The position numbers and the translations under genes were made by a program. From contig DATJFQ010000100.1 of NCBI GenBank assembly GCA_035495555.1, forward strand, positions 1-29,953: a DNA stretch of 29,953 nt. The letters run 5' to 3'. Each line of letters begins with the position of its first letter. The stretch's first letter is position 1. This document shows, piece after piece, positions 15,459 through 23,211 of this stretch. The notes beneath the pieces are model-generated. The model was given only the letters and a program-made list of their open reading frames with translations. It searched no databases and was not told where the DNA came from. Source of the DNA: DATJFQ01 sp035495555. Its GTDB lineage: Bacteria > Acidobacteriota > Vicinamibacteria > Vicinamibacterales > 2-12-FULL-66-21.

Positions 15459-16757
15459 ATGAAGATTGCGGTGATTGGATCCGGGTATGTCGGGCTCGTG
15501 GCTGGCGCCTGCCTCGCCGAGAACGGCAACGAGGTCGTCTGCATCGACAAAGATGCCGCCAAAGTTCGCATGCTGCAGCGCGGCCGCATCCCCATTTACG
15601 AGCCGGGCCTCGAAGAACTCGTCAAGCGGAACCGCGCCGAGAAGCGTTTGACGTTCACGACGAATCTGCCGCAGGGCGTGAAGAACTCCCAGATCGTCTT
15701 CATCGCCGTCGGCACGCCGACCGGCGAGGACGGGTCCGCCGACCTTCGTTACGTCATGGAGGTCGCCGAGCAGATTGGCAAGTCGATGAACGGCTACAAG
15801 GTCATCGTCGACAAGAGCACCGTCCCGGTCGGCACCGCGGAAAAAGTTCGGCAGGTCATCAAGAAGCACACGAACCATCCGTTCTCGGTGGTGAGCAATC
15901 CGGAGTTCCTCAAGCAGGGCGCCGCGATCGAGGATTTCATGAAGCCCGATCGCGTCGTCATCGGCGCCGAGGATCAGCGGGCCGCCGAGATCATGAAGGA
16001 GCTGTACGCACCCTTCACGCGGACCGGGGCGCCCATCATGATGATGGACTGCGCCAGCGCGGAGCTCTGCAAGTACGCCGCGAACGCCATGCTGGCGACC
16101 CGCATTTCGTTCATGAACGAGATCGCGAACGTGTGCGACGCCTTCGGCGCCAATGTCGACCAGGTGCGGCGGGCGGTCGCGTCCGATCGGCGCATCGGCC
16201 CCGCGTTCCTGTTTCCGGGCGTCGGCTACGGCGGGAGCTGCTTTCCGAAGGACGTCAAGGCCATCCTGAAGTTTTCCGGCGAGAAAAAATACGACTTTCA
16301 GATTCTCAAGGCCGTCGAAAGCGTGAACGAGCGCCAGAAGCTTCGCCTGCTCGCCAGGATGACGCAGCATTTCGGTTCGCTCGAGGGCAAGAAGATTGCC
16401 GTCTGGGGGCTGGCGTTCAAGCCGCGGACGGACGATATGCGGGAAGCGCCCGCCGTGCCGCTCATCAACGGCATCCTCGACGCGGGGGCGTCCGTCGTTG
16501 CGTACGATCCGGAGGCGATGAAGGTGGCCAAGGGGATCTTCGGCAACCGCGTGCAGTTCGCGGACAAGAGCTATGGCGCGTTGAACGGCGCCGACGCGCT
16601 AGCGATCGTGACGGAATGGAACGAGTTTCGCGAGCCCGACTTCACCCGCATCCGGAAGCTGATGCGCACCCCGGTGATATTCGACGGCCGCAATCTGTAT
16701 AACTCCGACCACATTCGCGGCCTCGGGTTCACCTACTTCTCGATGGGGCGTCCGTGA
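15459..16757 (+). CDS. ugd: UDP-glucose 6-dehydrogenase
   Basis: Oxidises UDP-glucose to UDP-glucuronate with two NAD+; cytoplasmic. The 432-residue protein has the normal length and order. The NAD domain starts MKIAVIGSGYVGLVAG (GxGYVG at 7-12); KSTVPVGTAEKV and SNPEFLKQGAAIEDFMKPDR follow. The central helix domain contains LCKYAANAMLATRISFMNEI, the catalytic cysteine is Cys261 in GVGYGGSCFPKD, and the C-terminal UDP-binding domain has GLAFKPRTDDMREAP. The product feeds the decarboxylase at 7466 across the divergent promoter region. galE begins with a GTGA overlap on its stop codon. Confidence 0.97.
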   Translation: MKIAVIGSGYVGLVAGACLAENGNEVVCIDKDAAKVRMLQRGRIPIYEPGLEELVKRNRAEKRLTFTTNLPQGVKNSQIVFIAVGTPTGEDGSADLRYVMEVAEQIGKSMNGYKVIVDKSTVPVGTAEKVRQVIKKHTNHPFSVVSNPEFLKQGAAIEDFMKPDRVVIGAEDQRAAEIMKELYAPFTRTGAPIMMMDCASAELCKYAANAMLATRISFMNEIANVCDAFGANVDQVRRAVASDRRIGPAFLFPGVGYGGSCFPKDVKAILKFSGEKKYDFQILKAVESVNERQKLRLLARMTQHFGSLEGKKIAVWGLAFKPRTDDMREAPAVPLINGILDAGASVVAYDPEAMKVAKGIFGNRVQFADKSYGALNGADALAIVTEWNEFREPDFTRIRKLMRTPVIFDGRNLYNSDHIRGLGFTYFSMGRP

Positions 16758-17758
16758 GCGCCGTTGTCGTCACGGGCGGGGCCGGCTACATTGGCAGCCA
16801 TGCGGTAAGGGCGCTGCGCGCGCTCGGCGTGGACGTCGTCGTCTACGACAATCTGGTCGCGGGGCATCGAGCCGCCGTCGCGCTGGCAGGCGCCAGGCTC
16901 GAAGTCGGTGACATTCACGATACGGCGCGGCTTCGCCAGGTGATCGAGCAGTCCGAAGCGGACGCCGTGATGCACTTCGCCGCGTGGTTGTCGGTCGGGG
17001 ACTCGGTCCGCGACCCGATCGGCTACTACCGGAACAACGTCACGGGCGCGCTGTCGGTGCTGGAGGCGATGGCCGGCGGCGGCGCGAAGTACTTCATCTT
17101 CTCGTCGACGGCTGCGACCTTCGGCAACCCGATCGAGACGCCCATCACCGAAGGGCATCCGCAGCATCCGATCAACGCGTACGGCGAGACGAAGCTGGCG
17201 GTCGAGCGTGCGCTGCCGCATTTCGAGACCGCGTACGGCCTGAAATGGACGGCGCTGCGTTACTTCAACGCCGCTGGTGCGGATCCCGACGGAATCCTGG
17301 GCGAGGATCACGACCCGGAGATCCACGTGATCCCGCGCGCGATCGACGCCGCTCTCGGCCGCGGCCGGTTCGCGATCTACGGGACCGATTACGACACGCC
17401 GGACGGCACGTGCCTGCGCGATTACGTCCACGTGACGGATCTGGCGTCCGCGCACGTGCTCGCGCTGAACGCCTTGCGCGCCGGCGGTGCCTCGACGGCG
17501 TTCAACCTTGGCAACGGCCGTCCCACGTCGGTGAGGCAGGTCGTCGACGCGGTCGAGCGGGTGACCGGCAGGAAAGTCCCCGCTGGTATCGAGGGACGAC
17601 GAGCCGGGGATCCGGCGGTGTTGTACGCGTCGAGCGAGAAGATCCGCCACGAGCTCGGCTGGAATCCGCGGCTGGAAGACATCGACGTCATTGTCGAAAC
17701 CGCCTTCCGCTGGCGCGAGGCGCACCCGACCGGGTACCCTAAGGACACGCCGAGTTAG
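16754..17758 (+). CDS. galE: UDP-glucose 4-epimerase family (GalE-type)
   Basis: NAD-dependent epimerase of 334 residues that interconverts UDP-glucose and UDP-galactose. GGAGYIGSHAV is at 8-18. The SSTAATFG serine site, the catalytic Tyr143/Lys147 (YGETK), RYFNAAGADPDG, YDTPDGTCLRDYVHVTDL and NLGNGRPTSVRQVV are all GalE hallmarks. Because the locus also makes UDP-xylose, a relaxed enzyme acting on UDP-xylose/UDP-arabinose or UDP-GlcNAc cannot be excluded. GTG 16754 overlaps the ugd stop by 4 bp, and its TAG shares a base with the GTG of the next gene. Confidence 0.93.
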   Translation: MSAVVVTGGAGYIGSHAVRALRALGVDVVVYDNLVAGHRAAVALAGARLEVGDIHDTARLRQVIEQSEADAVMHFAAWLSVGDSVRDPIGYYRNNVTGALSVLEAMAGGGAKYFIFSSTAATFGNPIETPITEGHPQHPINAYGETKLAVERALPHFETAYGLKWTALRYFNAAGADPDGILGEDHDPEIHVIPRAIDAALGRGRFAIYGTDYDTPDGTCLRDYVHVTDLASAHVLALNALRAGGASTAFNLGNGRPTSVRQVVDAVERVTGRKVPAGIEGRRAGDPAVLYASSEKIRHELGWNPRLEDIDVIVETAFRWREAHPTGYPKDTPS

Positions 17759-19524
17759 TGCACCCACATCCTCTGCGGCGGCTGCTCGCATATTCCCGGC
17801 CCTACCGCGGCCGGTTCATGGCGGCCCTGAGCGCCATGATCGTCTACGCGGCCGCCTCCGCGTTCGTCGCCTATCTGGTCAAGCCCATCGTCGACAAAAT
17901 CCTTCCCGCTCAGAGCGGGTTTCGGATCTGGGCGGTTTTGATCCTGGGGACCTACATCCTCAAGGGGCTCGGCTCGTACTTCTCCACGTATCTGATGACC
18001 GATGTCGGCCAGCGCGTCGTGCGCGACCTGCGCAACGAGCTGTTCCGGCATACGTTGTCGCAGTCGGCGGCCTTCTTCAGCCGCCGAACGACCGGCCAGC
18101 TCATGTCGCGCGTCACCAACGACGTGAACCAGGTCCAGCAAGCGGTCTCGGAAACCCTTGGCGACATGATTCGCGAAGGGCTCTCCGTGATCGGCTACGC
18201 CGTGATGATGTTCTACTTCGAGTGGCGGCTCGCGCTCGTGTCGATCGTCGGCGCGCCCGTGATCGTGTATCCGCTCGTTCGGCTCGGCCAGCGGGTCCGG
18301 CGCTCGACACGGCGAAGCCAGGAACACCTCGAGCAGCTCTCACACGTGACCGCGGAAGCGTTCAACGGCCATCGCATCGTGAAGGCGTTCGGCGCGGAAG
18401 ACCACGAGGCGCGGCGGTTCGCCGACGCATCGGAGCGGCTGTACCGCACGAACCTCAAGATCACGAGCACTGTGTCCGTGCTGCCGCCCATCATGGAATT
18501 TCTCGGCGGCCTCGCGATTGTCGGCCTCCTCTGGTATGGCCAGAACCGCATCGCGACAAACGCGACGACGACGGGGTCGTTCATCGGCTTCATCTTCGCT
18601 GCGTTCATGATGTACACGCCGGTCAAGCGCCTCAGCCGCGTGAACGCGAACCTGCAGCAGGCCATCGCCGCCTCGACTCGAATTTTCGAGATCCTCGACA
18701 TGCACTCGGAAGTCGCGGAACGGCCCGGAGCGGTTGCGCTGGAAGGCGTGCGCCGCGACATCGAATTCCGCGACGTCACGTTCGCGTACGACGAGGGCGC
18801 GGGGAAGACGGTCCTGAAGAACGTGTCGTTCCGTGCGAAGGCGGGGCAGGCGGTTGCGCTCGTTGGCCTGAGCGGCGCCGGCAAGACGACGCTCGTGAAC
18901 CTGGTGCCGCGGTTCTATGACGTGACGGGCGGGGCGATTCTCATCGACGGGGTGGATATCCGCGACCTGACCTTGAAGTCGCTCCGGCACCACATCGGCA
19001 TCGTGACGCAGGACACGGTCCTCTTCGACGACACGGTCGCGAACAACATCGCCTACGGCGTTCGCGGCGCAACCCAGGCCGCGATCGAGGAGGCGGCCCG
19101 CGCGGCGCACGCACACGAGTTCATCGACGACTTGCCCCTCAAGTACGACACGCGAATCCGCGAACGCGGTCAGCTCCTCTCCGGCGGTCAGCGGCAGCGG
19201 CTTGCGATCGCGCGCGCGCTGCTGAAGAATTCCCCCATTCTGATCCTCGACGAAGCCACGTCGTCGCTGGATGCACAGTCGGAGCTCCTGGTGCAGGATG
19301 CGCTCGCCAATCTGATGCGGAACCGGACGTCCTTTGTCATCGCGCACCGTTTGTCGACCGTTCGACGCGCCGACGCGATCGTGACGCTCGAGCGCGGGCG
19401 CGTCGCCGAAATCGGACGCCACGACGAGCTCCTGGCACGACCCGGCGGCGTCTATGCGAAGTTGTATGCGCTGCAGATCTTCGATCGGCGCCGGGAGACC
19501 GTCGATGCGGGGCCGCGCGCGTGA
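17758..19524 (+). CDS. msbA: ABC exporter, MsbA type (lipid / lipid-linked sugar flippase)
   Basis: A half-transporter of 588 residues with six membrane helices (about 15-310) fused to an ATPase. Walker A is GLSGAGKTT (370-378), the signature LSGGQRQR (474-481), Walker B LILDEATSSLD (about 495-505), and the switch His follows in IAHRLSTV. It works as an inner-membrane homodimer. MsbA flips lipid A core, while close relatives such as PglK flip lipid-linked oligosaccharides. Here it is embedded between ugd-galE and housekeeping genes and no Wzx is present, so either cargo is possible. It starts at GTG 17758, sharing a base with the galE stop, and ends overlapping yicC by 4 bp. Confidence 0.92.
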   Translation: MHPHPLRRLLAYSRPYRGRFMAALSAMIVYAAASAFVAYLVKPIVDKILPAQSGFRIWAVLILGTYILKGLGSYFSTYLMTDVGQRVVRDLRNELFRHTLSQSAAFFSRRTTGQLMSRVTNDVNQVQQAVSETLGDMIREGLSVIGYAVMMFYFEWRLALVSIVGAPVIVYPLVRLGQRVRRSTRRSQEHLEQLSHVTAEAFNGHRIVKAFGAEDHEARRFADASERLYRTNLKITSTVSVLPPIMEFLGGLAIVGLLWYGQNRIATNATTTGSFIGFIFAAFMMYTPVKRLSRVNANLQQAIAASTRIFEILDMHSEVAERPGAVALEGVRRDIEFRDVTFAYDEGAGKTVLKNVSFRAKAGQAVALVGLSGAGKTTLVNLVPRFYDVTGGAILIDGVDIRDLTLKSLRHHIGIVTQDTVLFDDTVANNIAYGVRGATQAAIEEAARAAHAHEFIDDLPLKYDTRIRERGQLLSGGQRQRLAIARALLKNSPILILDEATSSLDAQSELLVQDALANLMRNRTSFVIAHRLSTVRRADAIVTLERGRVAEIGRHDELLARPGGVYAKLYALQIFDRRRETVDAGPRA

Positions 19525-20405
19525 TTAAGTCGATGACAGGGTTCGCGTCGGTGGCCGCCGACGAGCCGTCGGCTTCCATCGCCGTGACGATCCGCGGCGT
19601 CAATCACCGGTTCCTGGATATCCAACTGCGGGCGCCGTCCAGCCTCGGAGCGATCGAAGGCACACTGCGTTCGCTGATACAGCAGACGATCGCGCGCGGC
19701 CGCATCGATCTCTCGATTTCGATCCAATCGCGGAAGCAGCCGATCGTCGACGTCGAGGTGAACGAGCAGGTCATCGCCGCGTTGTCCGCAGCGTTCGAGC
19801 GCCTGCGGGAGCGCGGCCTGGTGCAGGCGCCGCCGGACGCCGGCGACATCCTCCGGTTTCCCCAGGCGATTGCCATCCGCGAGCGCGCCGACGAGGCAGA
19901 CGACACCTCGATTCCGCCTGCCGTGGAAGCCGCCGTTGCCGCGGCGCTTCAGGAACTCGATCGCATGCGCGCCCTGGAAGGGGAGCACCTGCGGACCGAA
20001 CTCGACAGCCGCCGCGAGCGGGTGCGCGAGCTGTTCGATCAGGCCGCAGCGGCCGCTGCGGCGGGCTCTGAATCCCTCAAAGCGCGTCTGCGGGAACGCA
20101 TCACGGAGCTGCAGGGGGATGCCGCCCTCGAACCGTCGACCGTGGCGCAGGAAATCGTGCGATTCGCGAACCGATCGGACATTACCGAGGAGGCGGTCCG
20201 GTTTCACGCCCATCTGGAACACTGGCGCGCGCTGTCGGACGGACCCGAACCGTGCGGGCGCAAGCTCGATTTCCTCCTGCAGGAAATGAATCGCGAGGTC
20301 AACACGCTCGGGGCCAAAGCGGAGGGGCCCGTTGTTCCCGAACTCGTCGTGTCGCTCAAGGCGGAGCTGGAGAAGATGCGGGAGCAGGTGCAGAATGTCG
20401 AGTGA
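19521..20405 (+). CDS. yicC: YicC family endoribonuclease
   Basis: A 294-residue member of the YicC family, RNases linked to sRNA decay and stationary-phase survival. The start IKSMTGFASV is diagnostic, with TIRGVNHRFLDIQLR and GRIDLSISI in the N-domain. The conserved C-terminal stretch EPCGRKLDFLLQEMNREVNT is followed by a charged helix ending LKAELEKMREQVQNVE. GTG 19521 overlaps the msbA stop. yicC directly before gmk and rpoZ is a widely conserved order. The gmk start lies inside its last codons. Confidence 0.93.
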   Translation: MIKSMTGFASVAADEPSASIAVTIRGVNHRFLDIQLRAPSSLGAIEGTLRSLIQQTIARGRIDLSISIQSRKQPIVDVEVNEQVIAALSAAFERLRERGLVQAPPDAGDILRFPQAIAIRERADEADDTSIPPAVEAAVAAALQELDRMRALEGEHLRTELDSRRERVRELFDQAAAAAAAGSESLKARLRERITELQGDAALEPSTVAQEIVRFANRSDITEEAVRFHAHLEHWRALSDGPEPCGRKLDFLLQEMNREVNTLGAKAEGPVVPELVVSLKAELEKMREQVQNVE

Positions 20406-21036
20406 ACCCAGGCGCCGCGGCCTGTTGTTCGTCGTCTCGGCCCCGTCCGGCACCGGCAAGACCACCATCGTCGAACGCCTGGTGCAGGTGGTGCCCGACC
20501 TCGGTCTGTCGCGTTCGTACACCTCCCGGGCCGCCCGGGCGGGCGAAACCGACGGCGTGGACTATAATTTCATCACCCGCCAACGGTTCGAAGAAATGGT
20601 CGTTGCGGACGCCTTCCTGGAGTGGGCAGACGTCTTCGGCAACCTCTACGGTACGTGCGCCGATGACGCGGAGCGGGAGATCTCGGCCGGGCGGGACCTG
20701 GTTCTGGTCATCGACGTGCAGGGCGCCCGGAAAGTGCGCGCGCACGGGCTTCCGATGATCGGCATTTTCGTCCTGCCGCCGTCCTTCGAGATTCTGGAAC
20801 AGCGGCTGCGCGGGCGCAGCCAGGACGACGAAGCGGCGATTGCGCGGCGGCTGATCACCGCGCGTGCGGAAGTCGACGCGGTTCGCGAGTACGACTACGT
20901 CGTCGTCAACGACGAGCTCGACGCCTGCGTCGATCGGCTGCGGGCGATCGTGCTGGCGGAACGGGCCAGACTGGCGTCGATGGCGGCTCGGATCGAGGGG
21001 ATCGTCAGTTCGTTTGTGCGAAAGGAACCGGTGTGA
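20395..21036 (+). CDS. gmk: Guanylate kinase
   Basis: Phosphorylates GMP to GDP with ATP; essential for GTP and (p)ppGpp supply. It has 213 residues, the usual length. The P-loop SAPSGTGKTT is at 15-24 and the GMP-binding segment RSYTSRAARAGETDGVDYNF follows. LEWADVFGNLYGT, the VIDVQGARKVR strand and the lid region with RLRGRSQDDEAAIARRL are in order. ATG 20395 overlaps yicC by 11 bp; longer readings upstream lie inside yicC and are not used. Its TGA overlaps the GTG of rpoZ by 4 bp. Confidence 0.96.
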   Translation: MSSEPRRRGLLFVVSAPSGTGKTTIVERLVQVVPDLGLSRSYTSRAARAGETDGVDYNFITRQRFEEMVVADAFLEWADVFGNLYGTCADDAEREISAGRDLVLVIDVQGARKVRAHGLPMIGIFVLPPSFEILEQRLRGRSQDDEAAIARRLITARAEVDAVREYDYVVVNDELDACVDRLRAIVLAERARLASMAARIEGIVSSFVRKEPV

Positions 21037-21191
21037 ACAAGTTCGAATTCGTGGCATTGTCGGGGCAGCGCGCGAGGCAGCTCCTGCGGGGCTGTACGCC
21101 AAAGACCGAGGGGCCGAAGAAGATCGCGCGCGTGGCGATGAAGGAAATCAAAGAGAAGAAGATCGAGAAGGTTCAGCCGCAGAATCCGTAA
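21033..21191 (+). CDS. rpoZ: RNA polymerase omega subunit, very short
   Basis: A 52-residue protein starting at GTG 21033 (4-bp overlap with gmk) and ending TAA 21189-21191, five bases before coaBC. The sequence NKFEFVALSGQRARQLLRG, then a Pro/Lys-rich turn and KIARVAMKEIKEKKIE, lines up along its whole length with the omega core (E. coli RFDLVLVAARRARQM and the IALREIEEG helix). Omega binds the beta' subunit and helps its folding and assembly. The C-terminal tail found in longer omegas (70-110 residues) is missing. The gmk-rpoZ-coaBC order is strong support for the call despite the small size. Confidence 0.85.
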   Translation: MNKFEFVALSGQRARQLLRGCTPKTEGPKKIARVAMKEIKEKKIEKVQPQNP

Positions 21192-21195
21192 GGCG

Positions 21196-22416
21196 ATGCT
21201 CATCGCACTCGGCGTGACCGGCGGGATCGGCGCCTACAAGGCGGTCGAAGTCGCGCGCGGCCTGCAGAAGTGCGGGCACGATATCGCTGCGATCATGACC
21301 GCGTCGGCGAAGCATTTCGTCGGCGAGGTCACGTTCGAGGCGATCACGCGGCGCCCGGTCATCAGCGATCAGTTTGCCCGCGGGCTCAACGCGGACATCG
21401 AGCACATCGCGCTGGCGACCGAAATCAGCCTGCTGCTCATCGCGCCGGCGACGGCGAACGTCATCGCGAAGCTCGCGAACGGTATCGCAGACGACTTCCT
21501 GACGTCGCTGTATCTGGCGACGCGTGCTCCCGTCCTGCTGGCGCCGGCCATGAACACGCAGATGCTCGACCATCCCGCGGTGCAGGCGAATCTCGAGACG
21601 CTGGCCTCGCGCGGCGTCCGCTTCGTCGATCCCGGCGAGGGCTTCCTCGCGTGCGGATGGATCGGCAAGGGACGGCTGGCGGAGCCCGACGCGATCGTCG
21701 CCGCCGCTGAGATGATTCTTCGTCCATCATCTGGAACTCTGGCCGGCCGGCGGATTGTCGTGTCGGCGGGACCGACGTACGAAGACATCGATCCCGTTCG
21801 CTACATCGGCAATCGGTCGAGCGGTCGGATGGGTTACGCGATCGCGGCCGAAGCCGCGCGGCGAGGGGCCCATGTCGTGCTCGTCTCCGGGCCCACGCGG
21901 ATCGATGTGCCCGACGGCGTCACGGTCGAGCGCGTCAGGAGCGCGGCGGAGATGGCGCGTGCCGTCCGCGAGCACGCGACGGGAGCCGACGCGGTCGTGA
22001 TGGCTGCGGCCGTGGCGGACTACACGCCGGAACAGGGCGCGGCCTCCGCGAAGCTGCCGAAGGCGGACGCGCCCCTGCAGATCACGCTCGTTCGCACCAG
22101 CGACATTCTTCAGGACCTCGGGCAGGCGCGCGGCGAGGCGGCCCGGCCTGTTCTCGTCGGCTTTGCCGCGGAGACCGGCGACCCGCGGGCGCGCGCGCGC
22201 CAGAAGCTCGCGCGCAAGCAGGTGGATCTCATCGTCGCCAACGACATCTCGCGCGAGGACGCCGGGTTCGACGTCGAGACGAATGCGGCGGTCCTGATCG
22301 ACGCGCAGGGTGAGGTCGAAACACCGCTGCAGTCGAAGTCGGTTCTTGCCTGCACCATCCTCGATCGGGTCGAGCAGCTGCTCGCCAGTCCCGCGGCGCA
22401 GCCCGCCAGGTCCTGA
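21196..22416 (+). CDS. coaBC: Bifunctional phosphopantothenoylcysteine decarboxylase/synthetase
   Basis: Two successive steps of coenzyme A synthesis: CTP-dependent joining of 4'-phosphopantothenate and cysteine (CoaB), then FMN-dependent decarboxylation (CoaC). The 406-residue chain has the CoaC half first (GVTGGIGAYKAVEVARGL, the active-site His in IEHIALA, PAMNTQM, and CGWIGKGRLAEPD). The CoaB half begins about 183, with VSAGPTYEDIDPVRYIGNRS, AAAVADYTP, the KLPK lysine and NDIS. Both halves look intact. ATG 21196 lies 5 bp after rpoZ. Confidence 0.95.
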   Translation: MLIALGVTGGIGAYKAVEVARGLQKCGHDIAAIMTASAKHFVGEVTFEAITRRPVISDQFARGLNADIEHIALATEISLLLIAPATANVIAKLANGIADDFLTSLYLATRAPVLLAPAMNTQMLDHPAVQANLETLASRGVRFVDPGEGFLACGWIGKGRLAEPDAIVAAAEMILRPSSGTLAGRRIVVSAGPTYEDIDPVRYIGNRSSGRMGYAIAAEAARRGAHVVLVSGPTRIDVPDGVTVERVRSAAEMARAVREHATGADAVVMAAAVADYTPEQGAASAKLPKADAPLQITLVRTSDILQDLGQARGEAARPVLVGFAAETGDPRARARQKLARKQVDLIVANDISREDAGFDVETNAAVLIDAQGEVETPLQSKSVLACTILDRVEQLLASPAAQPARS

Positions 22417-22422
22417 ACGTCC

Positions 22423-23136
22423 GTGCGGCACGACGGCAATCAGCTCTCAGAGCATCTGCGTTTCTTTGGAGAACTGGGGGTCGCCGGGGTCAGCCGTGAT
22501 CCCGCGTGGCGGCGGCGAGGTTCGGCCGAGCCCTCCGAGCCCATTCAGATTGCCCGTCCCGCGGACGGGGTCCTCGGGACGATTCGAACGGATATCGGCG
22601 AGGACTGCAGCCGCTGCAAACTCCACCGCCTGGGGCGCCGGCAGATCGTGTTTGGCGTTGGCAACCCGAATGCGGACCTGATGTTCGTCGGCGAAGCGCC
22701 GGGCGCGGACGAGGACGAACAGGGCATTCCGTTTGTGGGCCGCGCGGGACAGCTGTTGACGAAGATGATTGCCGCGATGGGGTTCGAACGCGACCAGGTG
22801 TACATCGCGAACGTCATCAAGTGCCGCCCGCCGCAGAACCGGCCGCCGGAGCCGGACGAGATCGCGTCGTGCGAGCCGTTCCTGTTCCGCCAGATTGACG
22901 CCATCCAGCCGAAGGTGATCGTCGCGCTGGGATCGTTCGCGGCGAAGACGCTGCTGAAGACGGAGCAGTCGATCTCGAGGCTGCGCGGAAGCGTCTACGA
23001 CTTCCGCGGCGTCAAGCTCGTGCCGACCTTTCACCCGTCGTACCTGCTTCGAAGTCCCGACAAGAAGCGCGAAGCGTGGGAGGACTTGAAGACGGCTCGT
23101 GCCCTGCTCGGCGCCGCTGGAGAATTGAAGATTTGA
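22423..23136 (+). CDS. Uracil-DNA glycosylase, family 4 (Fe-S type)
   Basis: Removes uracil from DNA to start base-excision repair. The 237-residue protein has four cysteines placed as in the family-4 iron-sulfur enzymes (Cys62, Cys65, Cys134, Cys150). It also has the motif GEAPGADEDEQGIPFVGRAG (90-109) and the FHPSYLLR active-site loop. The first 55 residues are a variable extension without recognised features. The start is GTG 22423, six bases after coaBC. The final residues (GELKI) and the stop are already inside a heptamer array, so the 3' end of the gene has been rebuilt by the repeat. Confidence 0.92.
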   Translation: MRHDGNQLSEHLRFFGELGVAGVSRDPAWRRRGSAEPSEPIQIARPADGVLGTIRTDIGEDCSRCKLHRLGRRQIVFGVGNPNADLMFVGEAPGADEDEQGIPFVGRAGQLLTKMIAAMGFERDQVYIANVIKCRPPQNRPPEPDEIASCEPFLFRQIDAIQPKVIVALGSFAAKTLLKTEQSISRLRGSVYDFRGVKLVPTFHPSYLLRSPDKKREAWEDLKTARALLGAAGELKI

Positions 23137-23209
23137 GATTGCAGATTGCAGATTGGATTGATCAATTTTCAAATTAATCGGCAATCTCCAATCCGCAATC
23201 TACAATTCT
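23121..23209. repeat. Heptamer inverted repeat between the glycosylase and priA
   Basis: Left 7-mers are AGAATTG, AAGATTT, GAGATTG, CAGATTG, CAGATTG (23121-23155). Right 7-mers are GGCAATC, TCCAATC, CGCAATC, TACAATT (23180-23207). The outermost pair AGAATTG (23121-23127) and CAATTCT (23203-23209) is a perfect match. The structure starts inside the glycosylase gene and ends two bases before the priA ATG. Confidence 0.85.
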
Positions 23210-23211
23210 TC

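Noticed and set aside
22487..22505. CCGGGGTCAGCC near the glycosylase start as a further copy of the priA palindrome
   Set aside because: Only one arm resembles it and the inverted half is absent, so it is likely chance.
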